Source of the DNA: Muraenolepis orangiensis
Taxonomy: Eukaryota; Chordata; Actinopteri; Gadiformes; Muraenolepididae
Length of the DNA: 64,000 bases
Assembly: GCA_027704905.1 (NCBI GenBank)
Contig: CM051016.1
Location: 16,859,038 to 16,923,037, forward strand
Direction: 5' to 3'
Made by a program: the position numbers and the translations under genes. The notes under the pieces are model-generated. The model did no database searches and was not told the origin of the DNA. It was given only the letters and a program-made list of their open reading frames with translations. Shown here piece after piece: positions 11,110-21,702 of the stretch (the stretch's first letter is position 1; every line of letters starts with the position of its first letter).

Positions 11110-11470
11110 CTTAACGTGAAAAGGCTTAACGTTACTAAGAGTTACAAAACCGCGATCAATAATCACCAAATTTCTCTAGCATATGTCTTGTCATTAGCCC
11201 TTTCACCTGTCAAAATATCTCAACTTAAACCATTATGGACGTTATGTGACATTAAGTGTTTTCCTCTCTATTGAGCCAGTAAGGAAAAGTCTTAACGCAG
11301 CTTTATGAGAGGAAAACACTTAATGTAACATAACTTCCGTAATAGTAGGATTTAGGTTTTGATATTTTGACAGGTGAAAGTGCTAATGACAAGACATATG
11401 CCAGAGACATTAGGTGATTATTGATCGCTGTTTTGGAACTTTAAGTTACGTTAAGCCTTTTCACGTTAAG
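11110..11470. mobile_element. Foldback/MITE-type element with ~150-bp inverted arms
   Basis: CTTAACGTGAAAAGGCTTAACG at 11110-11131 is mirrored at the right end (ACGTTAAGCCTTTTCACGTTAAG, ending 11470). Most of both halves pair, for example GACAAGACATATG against CATATGTCTTGTC and GAGAGGAAAACACTTAATG against its complement. TTAA sits at both tips, which would fit a TTAA-targeting (piggyBac-like) element, but I cannot confirm that. No coding sequence. Confidence 0.8.
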
Positions 11471-11934
11471 CATTTTAGACTGTCCCTTTCATCGATAGCC
11501 TGTGTGTGGTGGTACTGTGTTGTGCTGTTACTTCACTACATTTCATACCTTTCATACCTTTGCCAACTATGGTCAACTTCTAAATTGGCTGCGACAATCT
11601 TATCTGCCTAAATGAGAGAACGCATAAAGTGACTGCCTCCGTGACGTCCGTCTGACGAGAACAACTAAATTTTAGTATCGGGCGGGGTTCACCATTGAGT
11701 GTAACGTAATATGGATGACAATGTAATGATAGTGGCAGCACTCCTAACGTTTAGTAGGCGTTTAGTTGGTTGCGGTCGCTTGATATGCTAATATGTAAAT
11801 GCTATGCAAATGTATTTGTAGGAGATTGCTGACATAACCCATAGATATAGGATGATCCACCTCAGCTATCCACAAAAAAAAAAAAAAAAAAGGCCGATAG
11901 ACGTCCTGTAATTGCGAAATGACGCAATTTTAAC
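11471..11934. other. Unassigned sequence ending in an A tract
   Basis: No coding or RNA signature. An A tract of about 19 bp at 11873-11891 may mark the tail of an unrecognised retroposed piece. Confidence 0.5.
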
Positions 11935-12155
11935 CGTGAGTGTCCCGCACGGGTCTCGAACTCAGGGTTCGGGCATAAGAGGCGTGGAGGAGTGAGGTTT
12001 ACCACTGCACAGCACCACCTGCTCGCTTCCGTTACACTCCCCCCCTAAACTTCACTCTCATCCAGGTCACGGCCAATGTAACTGAGTGTTCCGCACTGGG
12101 CTCGAACCGACGACCTCCGGCGTGCGAGGCGACGCTCTAACGTGAGAAGCTAAAA
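11935..12155 (-). repeat. Two tandem tRNA-like segments
   Basis: On the minus strand, both segments end in a B-box-like sequence: GGTTCGAGCCCAGTGCGGAACACTC (upstream unit) and GAGTTCGAGACCCGTGCGGGACACTC (downstream unit). A-box-like stretches (TTAGAGCGTCGCC; GCAGTGGTAAACC) lie upstream of each. The 5' acceptor strands do not pair well, so I do not call functional tRNAs. Between them GGGGGGGGAGTGTAACGG looks like a polypurine tract plus an LTR start, which could belong to the gag-bearing element at 12272-13432. Confidence 0.5.
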
Positions 12156-12271
12156 CCCCATGGGCCCTAGCTTCATGGCTAGAACATCTTTTAGGTGTTC
12201 GGCAGTGAGGCCGCATAGAACCACCGGCTGTTGTCCTTAACACAAGTAAACTACTAATAATTACTCAATGA

Positions 12272-13432
12272 TCACATGACAGCTTGCTGGAGTGTAGACA
12301 CCTTGTGTTCATTCAAGTAGATCACGGTTCGCTCGGGCATGCAGGTTTTGAACTGCTCAATGAGTACCAACTCGCTCAAAGATGCCAAGTCCTCCACTTT
12401 ACACGCCGAACACCACCGATCAAAAATGGTTCTCTGTTCACGGGAGAAATCAACATTTGTCTGAGAAGGAGACTTTCTGAGAGTGCGAAAACGCTGTCTA
12501 TACGCTTCCGGAACTAGCTCGTACACACGCAAGACAGCACTTTTCACACTCTCATAAATCAAGCTGTCAGCCATGGTTAACGAAGCACATGCTTCCTGCG
12601 CCTTACCAGTGAGCCTGCATTGCAATAAAATTGCCCACATGTCCACTGGCCAATGCAGGGCATGTGCTATGCGTTCAAAGGCAGCAAAATAAGCCTCCAC
12701 TTCAGACTCGCGAAAGATGGGAACTAATGAGACATGCTGGCTAATATTGAAGGGTGCCTGGGAGTGGGAGAGTACTCCAGCTGGAGAGGAAGTAGCATCA
12801 CACATAGTGTTACTACTCTCCAACTCCAGCTTCCTCATCGACAGTTGGAATTGTCTATCCTTCTCCTCCCTGTCTCTCTCCTCCTTTCTCTCTTCCCTGT
12901 CTCTCTCCTCCTTTCTCTCTCTCTCTTCCCTGTCTCTCTCCTCCTTTCTCTCTCTCTCTTCCCTGTCCTCCCTGCGTATAGCCGCCCTCTCCTCTAACTG
13001 GAGACGGGCTAAACGCAGCCGTGTCCTCTCTTTTGCACCAGAAGAGGCAGCAGAACCATGCTCGGAACCCACAGAGCCATCACTCTCAGGTTCTGACACA
13101 CCAATCCCCTCAATCTCAATCTTGGCAGTGCCAGCTGTTTTTGAAATAGCCCCACCCTTTGGGCTAAGAACACCTGCGGGAGACCCACCAGAACCATCGC
13201 CGAGCGTGATGTCCTCCGTCTCAACCTCCTGGGTCATGGGCAAGCTGAATACCTCCTGGTCCAATAACCCAGACAGCACAGCTGCCTTCAATTCAGCTTT
13301 GCTTACCGAACTCTGGACAGAAAAAACATAATGTTTGGCAATTATGCATAATTCTGCCTTTTTGCAGCCATCTACCTGTTCTACAGTAGGGTCTGCCAAA
13401 AAGACGTCCAAATTAAACGCTGCCATAGCCAT
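12272..13432 (-). CDS. SCAN-like gag of a Ty3/gypsy-type element (antisense to the pol nearby)
   Basis: An open frame of about 386 codons. The N-terminal region (FLADPTVEQVDGCKKAELCIIAKHY) resembles fish retrotransposon gag proteins. A highly charged Arg/Glu repeat follows (REERERKEERD units), and the C-terminal part is SCAN/capsid-like (VEAYFAAFERIAHALHWP...LLQCRLTGKAQEA). No zinc knuckle or protease follows; the frame ends at 12272. The start is placed at the methionine pair near 13426-13432 rather than at the first in-frame ATG (13474). It lies on the opposite strand to the pol at 13912. It is either an inverted segment of that element or a separate insertion. Confidence 0.7.
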   Translation of the reverse strand: MAMAAFNLDVFLADPTVEQVDGCKKAELCIIAKHYVFSVQSSVSKAELKAAVLSGLLDQEVFSLPMTQEVETEDITLGDGSGGSPAGVLSPKGGAISKTAGTAKIEIEGIGVSEPESDGSVGSEHGSAASSGAKERTRLRLARLQLEERAAIRREDREERERKEERDREERERKEERDREERKEERDREEKDRQFQLSMRKLELESSNTMCDATSSPAGVLSHSQAPFNISQHVSLVPIFRESEVEAYFAAFERIAHALHWPVDMWAILLQCRLTGKAQEACASLTMADSLIYESVKSAVLRVYELVPEAYRQRFRTLRKSPSQTNVDFSREQRTIFDRWCSACKVEDLASLSELVLIEQFKTCMPERTVIYLNEHKVSTLQQAVM

Positions 13433-13474
13433 CTCCTCTACCACAGAAAAATGACTACGCAACAGAGTCCTCAC

Positions 13475-13905
13475 ACGTTACCACAAAAAAAACGGAGGGT
13501 ACTCGCCTACAAAATAATCTGTGCGTGACCACAACACATTCAAATAGCCACGTTCCTTTTTATACAAACTAACCAATCTGATTTAAATGACCACATCTAC
13601 TACTAACAAAAAACAACAAATGTCGGTTCCTAACCAACTAACTAGGACCACCTGGTTTTCACTCTAACTATCCCAACTAACTACTCCCCTAGCGGGATGA
13701 GGGCTACACATATCTTCAGTCGCTTACCGATATCATTGCGCACTCCACCGGGGTACACGACGCGACGCCCCCCTCCCCCTAACCAACCAGGCGAATCCAC
13801 CCGTTACCTATGTGGCATAAAATCAAAATTGGTTAGGTTTACAACACAGGAACGAATTACAACCTAAACAATGCGCAGCACGGAAACACAACAATACAAT
13901 TTACC
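13475..13905 (-). other. Probable leader/LTR sequence of the antisense gag element
   Basis: Non-coding. On the minus strand a TATAAAAAGGAACG TATA-like motif (near 13556-13570) lies upstream of the gag start, which suits an LTR or leader. I cannot define LTR ends or a primer-binding site. The boundary with the sense-strand pol near 13905 is abrupt. Confidence 0.4.
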
Positions 13906-13911
13906 AAAGCC

Positions 13912-16149
13912 TTGAGCAAGTTTTTCACAACATTTGGTCTACCAAAAATTGTACAGTCTGACCAAGGGACAAATTGTATGTCTAAAACCTTTAATCAATC
14001 ATTGCAGGCCTTGGGTGTCACTCATACAGTGTCTAGTGCTTATCATCCTGAGTCACAGGGGGCACTAGAGCGCTGGCACCAGACACTGAAGTCGATGCTG
14101 AAAAAGTACTGTGTTGATACAGGTTGTGGTTGGGATGAGGGAGTGCCATTTATGCTCTTTGCTATTAGGGATGCCAAGCAGGAGTCGCTTGGATTTAGCC
14201 CTGCAGAGCTAGTGTTCGGTCACGGTGTGCGTGGTCCATTAAAGGTGCTCAAAGAGAAAATGTTGTCTGGTTCTTCTCCCAGGTCGAGTGTGTTGGATTT
14301 TGTCTCCCAGTGTAAGGAGCGTCTCCACGGTGCGACCTCATTGGCTAAGGAAGCCCTCGCCTCTGCCCAGGGGGAAATGAAGAAACGGTTTGACAGGAAG
14401 GCGGTGGGGCGTCAGTTTAAGGCTGGAGATGAAGTGTTGGTTTTGCTGCCCATACCAGGTTCTGCGCTCTCTGACCGGTTCTCAGGACCTTATAAAGTGG
14501 AGAAAAAAGTGTCAGACACTAATTATATAAGTACGCCCGAGCGGCGCAGAAAGACACGTTTGTGTCATATCAATATGTTAAAAAAATATCTCACCCGAGA
14601 TGATGGGAGGAAGCAGGAGGGACCGCCTAGCAGTCCCGGAGCTGTTCCATCTGTTTTGTTGACATGTGTGAGCTCCCTGCCGGATGATGATTTGACCGTG
14701 CTGTCCGAGGGTCAGCAGACGGGTCGGCTGTCTAACTCGGAATTCATGGGTGACGTCACTGCTCGTTTATTGTACCTGCCCGAATCTCAGGGTAGGGATG
14801 TGAGACAACTGTTGTTGTCATATCCAATGTTGTCGTCTGATGTGCCTTCCAGAACGACCGTCCTGGAGCAGGATGTTGATGTTGGGAGTGCGACCCCCAT
14901 TAAACAACACGCATATCGGTGTCCGATGGCGAAGAGGGAGGTCATGAAGAAAGAGGCTCTGTACCTGCTGGAAAATGGGCTAGCTAAACCTAGCCGTAGT
15001 CCATGGAGCTCTCCTTGCCTTTTAGCTCCCAAGGCTGATGGGTCTCCCCGTTTCTGTACTGATTACAGGAAGGTGAATGCTGTAACAGTGCCTGACTCGT
15101 TCCCGTTGCCTAGGATGGATGACTGCATCGATAGTATTGGTCCCGCTGTATTTATCACGAAGCTCGACCTCTTGAAGGGGTACTGGCAGGTTCCCCTGAC
15201 AGAGCGAGCCTCGGATATTTCGGCGTTCGTTACACCGGACCACTTTCTGCAGTACACCGTCATGGCCTTCGGGATGAGAAATGCACCGGCCACGTTCCAA
15301 CGACTGATGCATCTGGTGTTGGGGGATGTGCCTAAGTGCAACGTGTACTTAGATGATGTAGTGGTGTACTCCGACACATGGGCGGAGCACATTGCTAGCT
15401 TACGGGTGGTATTTGCACATTTAGCGGAGGCGTCGTTGACTCTGAACCTCGCTAAATGTGAATTCGGTAAAGCCACTGTGACCTACTTGGGCAAACAGGT
15501 GGGACATGGACAGGTCCGCCCGGTTGACGCGAAGGTCACAGCGGTTCTTGCGTATCCAGCCCCTTCCACTAGGCGTGAGCTTCGGCGCTTCCTGGGAATG
15601 GCTGGATACTACCGTTGTTTTTGTCTGAACTTTTCGGTGGCGGTAGCTCCTCTCACCTCGTTATGTAGTCCTATTGTGCCGTTTGTGTGGACCACGGAAT
15701 GTCAGTGCGCCTTTGAGACTGCAAAATCCCTTTTGTGCAGTGCCCCTGTTCTAGCAGCCCCTGACTTTGCTCGTCCTTTTCAGCTGGAGGTGGACGCGAG
15801 TGCTGCTGGGGCTGGAGCTGTGCTGTTACAGGAGGGAGAGGGCGACGTGCATCACCCGGTTTGCTACTTCTCGGTGAAGTTCAAGCATCATCAGCTTAAC
15901 TATTCCACCATCGAGAAGGAGACGCTGGCGATGCTCCTCGCCCTCCAACATTTTGAGGTGTACGTGGGGTCCAGCTCCATTCCGGTGTTGGTTTACACGG
16001 ACCACAATCCGTTGGTGTTTTTAGCCCAGATGTACAACAGCAATCAGCGATTGATGCGTTGGGCCCTACTGGTGCAGGGCTACAATATTGTCATACACCA
16101 CAAAAAGGGCGTGGACAATGTTGTGGCCGATGCCTTGTCCAGAGGGTAG
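13912..16149 (+). CDS. Gmr1-like Ty3/gypsy pol: integrase, then RT and RNase H (5' truncated)
   Basis: A single open frame of 745 codons. It starts inside the integrase core (VQSDQGTNC with the second catalytic Asp; YHPESQGALERWHQTLK with the Glu). It continues through the integrase C-terminal domain (GDEVLVLLP...GPYKV), then a linker, then reverse transcriptase (CTDYRKVNAVT, KLDLLKGYWQVPL, FGMRNAPATFQ, VYLDDVVVYS) and RNase H (LEVDASAAGAGAVL, TIEKETLA, YTDHNPL, ADALSRG). Integrase upstream of RT is the Ty1/copia order but the proteins are Ty3/gypsy. That combination defines Gmr1-like elements. The first integrase Asp and everything 5' of it are missing. No frame breaks are seen. Confidence 0.9.
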   Translation: MSKFFTTFGLPKIVQSDQGTNCMSKTFNQSLQALGVTHTVSSAYHPESQGALERWHQTLKSMLKKYCVDTGCGWDEGVPFMLFAIRDAKQESLGFSPAELVFGHGVRGPLKVLKEKMLSGSSPRSSVLDFVSQCKERLHGATSLAKEALASAQGEMKKRFDRKAVGRQFKAGDEVLVLLPIPGSALSDRFSGPYKVEKKVSDTNYISTPERRRKTRLCHINMLKKYLTRDDGRKQEGPPSSPGAVPSVLLTCVSSLPDDDLTVLSEGQQTGRLSNSEFMGDVTARLLYLPESQGRDVRQLLLSYPMLSSDVPSRTTVLEQDVDVGSATPIKQHAYRCPMAKREVMKKEALYLLENGLAKPSRSPWSSPCLLAPKADGSPRFCTDYRKVNAVTVPDSFPLPRMDDCIDSIGPAVFITKLDLLKGYWQVPLTERASDISAFVTPDHFLQYTVMAFGMRNAPATFQRLMHLVLGDVPKCNVYLDDVVVYSDTWAEHIASLRVVFAHLAEASLTLNLAKCEFGKATVTYLGKQVGHGQVRPVDAKVTAVLAYPAPSTRRELRRFLGMAGYYRCFCLNFSVAVAPLTSLCSPIVPFVWTTECQCAFETAKSLLCSAPVLAAPDFARPFQLEVDASAAGAGAVLLQEGEGDVHHPVCYFSVKFKHHQLNYSTIEKETLAMLLALQHFEVYVGSSSIPVLVYTDHNPLVFLAQMYNSNQRLMRWALLVQGYNIVIHHKKGVDNVVADALSRG

Positions 16150-16229
16150 GTCTGGGGGTACTAATCTGATGTTGGTTAATAGGTAACAATGTTTTGCTCA
16201 CCCAATGGGTTCGCTTCTATGGGGGGAGG

Positions 16230-16669
16230 TGTGACGTCCATGGGTGGGTCATTATCATTGTTATCATGTTTGTAAACATCAGGTTAGTATATGTTATATT
16301 TGTTATTTGTATTTGATGTGTGTCACCGTTGTATTGGCCCCTTTTTTGTTTCTCCTTCCCAGGTGCCGCCCGTCTCTCCTCTAGAGAGCGCTGATTCCCT
16401 GATGAGCGGCAGCTGTCGGCAATCAGCCTCGATAGGACGGGTGGATAAAGCCTGCCATGTGACACCCATCCGGGCGCCTCATTGTGTCATTGCCACTGAC
16501 CAGAGTTGCCTGTTGTTTGCCACTGTGTGTGGATGCGATACTATGTTGTGTTGTTGTGGGTTTGATTCCCCATGGTTAATAAATATCATTTACTTTTATA
16601 ACGAACGCCTTGTCTAATTCCTGCCGGGACCTGTGCTTAGAAGCGCTCACTGGACGGGCTGGCTTCACA
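16230..16669 (+). repeat. 3' LTR of the Gmr1-like element
   Basis: A polypurine tract (GGGGGGAGG, 16221-16229) is followed by TGTGACGTCC. The LTR ends at GGCTTCACA, about 440 bp, with TGTG...CACA termini. An AATAAA signal lies at about 16579-16584. No matching 5' LTR is present in the window, consistent with 5' truncation. Confidence 0.8.
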
Positions 16670-17281
16670 ACAGCCCGGTCCAGGTATAATTTGTTTGGTC
16701 ATCAGACCTTTGGTTGTGACATTAGTTAATGTTGGGGTCGCAAACCTTTTCAGAGCTAGAAATGGGGACAAAAAAAGGTTGGAAACCATCCATTCATAGA
16801 CGCAAGTGGTTGAATATGAATGGAAGAAAATGTAGCTTCATAATTAGTCATTTTGAATAATTAGTCGCACTATCATGCACTACTGTAATTAGTGATGGTG
16901 GTACATGAAATATAAAAACAGAATATTCGGGATTTTGTAATAAAAAGACAGAATGATTCCCTTATCTGCTTCCCCTTAATGTTGTTTATTTATTCAATCA
17001 AAACAACATAGTTTAATAATCAAGAATCAAGAAAGTAGCACAACGTTGAAATGAGATACCAGCGTCCACCACAAACACGTGGACTTGAAACAACAAGTTT
17101 AATCAAAACATGATGTCGTCTTTCTCATGTAAACAGAAGGTTTAGTCGAAAATCACAAATAACATTGAATATGTAATAAATCATCCCTCTAACTACAAAT
17201 GTTCAATGTACATAATAATAAATATTCTTTTAATATTATTTTAATCAAAAATAATGTATAGAATATAATTATATATACATT
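16670..17281. other. AT-rich sequence downstream of bdkrb2
   Basis: Presumed 3' flank or 3' UTR of the receptor remnant on the minus strand. Apart from repeat-like AT-rich sequence (GGGGTCGCAAACCTTTTCAG near 16735 resembles a hAT fragment), nothing is recognised. Confidence 0.5.
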
Positions 17282-18442
17282 TCATCTTTTATCTATATAC
17301 ATTTTATCTATACATATAATTATATAATTATATAACCAATTATTATGTAACTCATTCATCTGGACTGCAATCTGTCCGTCTTTCACAGTGTAATCTCGGT
17401 GCAATCTGCCGTTGTTATACGCCGTCTTCCTCCACCTCCTCCGGCACAGCGACTGCCGACAGACCTCTCTGGCCCGCTGCTTGAAGTGCTCCCCCACCAT
17501 CTCGTACAGGAACGGATTCAACGAGCTGTTGCCGTAGCCGAGGTAGGTGGCCAGCTGCACGCCGACGTCCAGCAGGTGGGCCCACGTGCATCCCGAAATG
17601 ACCTGGTAGTAATCCAGGCTATCCAGGAAGATCAGGATCTGGTAGGGCAGCCAGCAGAGGACAAACACCGCTAGCACCACCAGCACCAGGTAGGCGGCCT
17701 TCCATTCCGCCGCCGCCGCTGTCCGTCCCCCGCCGCCACATCGGCCCCGCAGCTCCCCGCTTTCCCGCAGGACCCGGAGGATGTGGTACGCGTAGAAGGA
17801 GACCACAGGCACGGGGATGAGGAGGTGGACGGTGAGGTAGTAGCGCATCCTCCAGCCTGCGTGGGGGTAGGCCACGAAGCACGCGTCCACCCCCAGCTCG
17901 GGGAAGAAGCCCACCGTGCGGAAGAGCAGCGCAAGCAGGCTGAGCAGCACGCCCCCCGCCCACACCCCCGGGCAGAGCCGCCTCCCGCCGCCCCCGCCAC
18001 CGCCGCTGGGGGAGGACGACAGCGGACGGGTGAGGGCCACGTATCGGTCGGCGCTCACCAGCGTCAGGAACAGCACGCTGCAGTAGTAGTTCATGCCACG
18101 TTGACCACGTTGACCAGCCGGCACATGGCGCCGCCGAAACGCCAGTGGAAGCCGCCGCCACAGACAGCAGACAGCAGGAGCAGGTCGGCGGCTGCCAGGC
18201 GGCCCGGGTAGGTGCCTGCCGCCATGCGGTGCCGGCACCAGTTCTGCCGACAGGTGGCAGAACACCGAGAGGACGAAGGCATCACCCACCACACGCCCAC
18301 CGCGCAGATGATGGCCATGTAGCCGGGCTGCATGGCGTGCATCCAGTCCCAGGCTGCGGTGTGGTTGCACCAGCCCTCGGAATCCTGGGAGAGGCTCTCG
18401 AAATCCACAGGCCTGCGGGACCGGTTGGAGAACATGTCTGTC

Positions 18443-18444
<2 letters not shown>
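17282..18444 (-). pseudogene. bdkrb2: B2-type bradykinin receptor, frame-disrupted
   Basis: A second kinin receptor on the same strand as bdkrb1. The N-terminus (WDWMHAMQP, sequons NRS and NHT), TM1 (DAFVLSVFC), TM3 with SADRYVAL, TM6 (LCWLPYQILIFLDSL) and TM7 (NSSLNPFLY) are clear. From 18093 down to the stop the frame is open. Upstream, three frame changes are needed: near 18287-18294 (extra GT), near 18253-18262, and near 18091-18104 beside a 9-bp direct repeat. TM2/ECL1 is also about 6 residues short and lacks the LPFW motif. ICL2 carries a Gly run. The proposed ATG (18444) directly abuts a (GA)n microsatellite. A genuine pseudogene is likeliest, but clustered assembly errors in this GC-rich stretch cannot be excluded. 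Confidence 0.75.
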
Positions 18445-18529
<85 letters not shown>

Positions 18530-18598
18530 AGTCCAGTGCCGAGAGAGAGAGAGCGAGAGAGAGAGTTTGTTGCCAAAAGTGAGAGAGAGAGAGAGAGC
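18445..18598. repeat. (GA)n microsatellite abutting the bdkrb2 start
   Basis: About 80 bp of pure GA (18445-18524), then interrupted GA to 18598. It begins one base from the ATG of the receptor remnant. Confidence 0.97.
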
Positions 18599-18910
18599 TC
18601 CGAAAAAAGGAGGACGACGTGCGTGTGTGATTCATACTGTGCGGTGAGAGAATATAAAGCTTTTTACTGCGTCAACAACAGAGATTAATGTATGCGTGTG
18701 GCCCCGGTCTTCATTACTGTAAGACTTTGACACCGGGTGAGTGGGAGATAATGCGTTTAATGGAGCGTGAGGAGAGAAGCAGACGCTGAACGCTGTGTTA
18801 TCAGCGGGGGGCACAAAGTGCACGCATGCCGTCACCTTAAGAGGAAAACGCAGCAACAGACGAACTCACAAAGAGAAACCGACATGCATTCATGTGTAGG
18901 CCAATGCACA

Positions 18911-19190
18911 ATGGTAAATGGACATTTATATAGCGCTTTTCTAACCAATGGTTACTCAAAGCACTTTACATATCAAGTCTCACATTCACCCATTCAGACA
19001 CACATTCAACCACCAACGGCGGAGTCAGCCATGCAAGGAGACAGCCAGCATGTCGGGAGCAGTTAGGGTTAAGGTGTCTTGCTCAAGGACACCTCGACAG
19101 CTTTTGCAAGGAGGAGGCGGCGGGGATCGAACCAGCAACCTTCCGGTTGTGAGGCGACCGCGCTACCTCCTGACACTACACTGCCGCCCC
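18911..19190 (-). mobile_element. tRNA-derived SINE, copy 1
   Basis: On the minus strand the head reads GGGGCGGCAGTGTAGTGTC, then AGGAGGTAGCGCGG (A box) and GGTTCGATCCC (B box), with a body containing GTGTCCTTGAGCAAG and a tail ending TTACCAT. Related copies lie at 36310-36554 and 38476-38706. Confidence 0.8.
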
Positions 19191-19489
19191 AATGCTTTGG
19201 CACACACTGTACACACGAACAAACACTCACACACACACACACACTCTCATGTATGGAGTATGGTGCCGTACGAGATGGCTGCCGTGTCGTGAGCTCCCGC
19301 ACGACGACGCAGTTTTTTGTTATTTATTCTTTTTAGAATATAAATAGTTCATTTAACTATTTTAGTTCAGGAAGTTAGCAGCACGTTCATTTATAACTGT
19401 TGCACACTTCTGGAGATCAGATCGACAGTCGCTCGCCGCCTCCCAGAGTTTTTTCATTCTTTCGACTCGGACGTCCCGCCCGAAGTCCA
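19191..19489. other. Unassigned spacer between SINE and LINE
   Basis: A short CA-rich stretch (19225-19245) and unique-looking sequence. No feature recognised. Confidence 0.5.
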
Positions 19490-21700
19490 TCCATCCATCT
19501 TCTCCCGCTTATCCGTAATCGGGTCGCGGAGGTAGCAGCTTCAGCAGGGGACTCCAAACTTCCCTCTCCCTGGCAACATCGACTAGCTCTGACTGGGGGA
19601 TCCCGAGGCGTTCCCAGGCCAGTGTGGAGATGTAATCACCCCACCTGTACCTCGGTCTGCCCCGTGGTCTCTTCCCAGTTGGATGTGCCTGGAAAACCTC
19701 CCTCGGGAGGCGACCAGGAAGCATCCTCACTAGATGCCCGAACCACCTCAACTGGTTCCTTTCTACGCGAAGGAGCAGTGGCTCTACTCCGAGTCTCTCA
19801 CGAGTGACTGAGCTTCTCACCCTATCCCTCAGGGAGATACCAGCCACCCTCCTGAGGAAACTCATTTCGGCCGCTTGTATTCGCGATCTCGTCCTTTCGG
19901 TCATTACCCATTGTTCATGGCCATAGGTGAGGGTAGGAACGAAGACTGATCGGTAGATCGAGAGCTTTGCCTTCTGGCTCAGCTCTCTTTTGGTTACAAC
20001 GGTGCGCCAAAGTGCACCCAATACCGCTCCCGCTGCACCTATTCTCCTGTCAATCTCACGCTCCATCCTCCCCTCACTCGAGAACAAGACCCCGAGATAC
20101 TTGAACTCCTTCACTTGGGATAAGGACTCCCTCCCTACTTGGAGTAGACAATCCACCATCCGCTTCACATTCCGCTGCAAACCGATCCAGTGAGTGCTGA
20201 AGGTCACATACTGATGACGCAAACAGGACCACATCATCTGCAAACAGCAGAGATTCAATCCTGAGCGCACCATACTGAAACCCCTCCCCTCCTTGACATG
20301 AAATCCTGTCCATGAAAATCACAAACAGGATGGGTGACAAAGCGCAGCCCTGGCGGAGACCAACACCCACTGGGAACAGGCCTGACTTACTACCGAGAAT
20401 CCGGACACAGCTCTTGCTTTGGCAGTACAGAGATTGGATGGCCCTCAACAGTGACCCCGCACCCCATACTCCCGCAGCACCCCCCACAGTATTTCACGAG
20501 GGACCCGATCATATGCCGTCTCCAAATCCACAATACACATGTAGACCCGATGGGCATACTCCCAAGCCCCCTCCAGGATCCTTGCAAGAGTGAAAAGCTG
20601 GTCCGTTGTTCCACGACCAGGGCGGAATCCGCATTGTTCCTCTTCAATCTGAGGTTCGACTATCGGCCAAACCCTCCTTTCCAGCACCTTGGAGTAGACT
20701 TTCCCAGGGAGGCTGAGTAATGTGATACCCCTGTAATTGGCACACACCCTCTGGCCACCCTTTTTGAACAGGGGTACCACCCCCGTTTGCTGTTGAAAAT
20801 GTTGAAAAGACGTGTCATCCATGACAGCCCCTCAACACCCAGAGCCATTAGCATTTCTGGACGGATCTCATCAACCCCTGGGGCTTTGCCACTGCGGAGA
20901 TGTTTGACTACCGCAGTGACTTCCTCCAGGGAGATTATTGTTTGCCGTCCTTCATCCTCCTGCTCTGTCTCTACCATTGAGGGTGTAGTTGGGTTAAGAA
21001 GTTCCTCAAAATGTTCTTTCCACCGCCCGGCACCAAAGCGTTTTTGGCAAACAATCCGGCGCCTCAGTTGAGGTCAGCAATGTCCCACCCTTACTGTACA
21101 CAGCTTGGATGGATCCACGCTTCCCCCTCCTGAGGCGCCGGATTGTTTGCCAGAAACGCTTTGGTGCCGACTGAAAGTCCTTCTCCATGGCTTCTCCGAA
21201 TTCCTCCCACACCCGCTGCTTTGCCTCCGCTACAGCCGAGGCTGCCGTCCTCTTGGACTGTCAATACCTCGCAACTGAGTCCGGAGTCTCACAGGCTAAC
21301 ATAGCCCGGAAGGCCTCCTTCTTCAGCCGGACGGCTTCCCTGACCACCTGTGTCCACCACGAAGTCCGAGGGTTGCCGCCCCTTGAGGCACCAATGACCT
21401 TGAGGCCACAGCTCTCAACCGCAGCTTCGGCAATAGAAGCTTTGAACAATGACCACTCTGGCTCAATACCCCCAGCCTCCACAGAGATGCCCGAAACATT
21501 CTGCCGGAGGTGGGAGTTGATGGTCTCCCGGACAGGGGCATCCACCAGACGTTCCAAGTTCACCCGCACTACACGTTTGGGCTTACCAGGTCTGTCCAGA
21601 GGCTTCCCCCGCCATCTTACCGAACTCACCACCAGATGGTGATCATTGAGAGGTGACATTCCACGTCCCCAACGTCCACGTTCCACGTCCACCACGATAA
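19490..21700 (-). mobile_element. LINE fragment with reverse transcriptase, probably RTE/Rex3-like
   Basis: Read right to left: a C-terminal endonuclease/linker part (21261-21695), an APKRFWQTIRRLRRGK segment, an RT core (CANYRGITLLSLPGKVYSKVL, GFRPGRGTTDQLF, VDLETAYDRVPR, LRQGCALSPILF, LLFADDVVLFAS) and a post-RT region (FKYLGVLFSSEG ... GRPRYRWGDYIS). The catalytic FADD is intact. The reading is split over at least five frames (breaks near 20990, 20820, 20480, 20250 and about 21060-21210), so it is dead. The 3' end is GATAAGCGGGAGAAGATGG followed by GATG-type repeats, which suits RTE-clade fish elements. The clade call is tentative. Confidence 0.8.
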
Positions 21701-21702
21701 GG

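Noticed and set aside
12717..13331. 204-codon plus-strand open frame opposite the antisense gag
   Set aside because: It is the antisense shadow of the charged Arg/Glu repeat in gag, low complexity and without any domain.
17399..18211. Overlapping open frames on both strands across bdkrb2
   Set aside because: High GC content opens extra frames; only the minus-strand frames carry receptor motifs.
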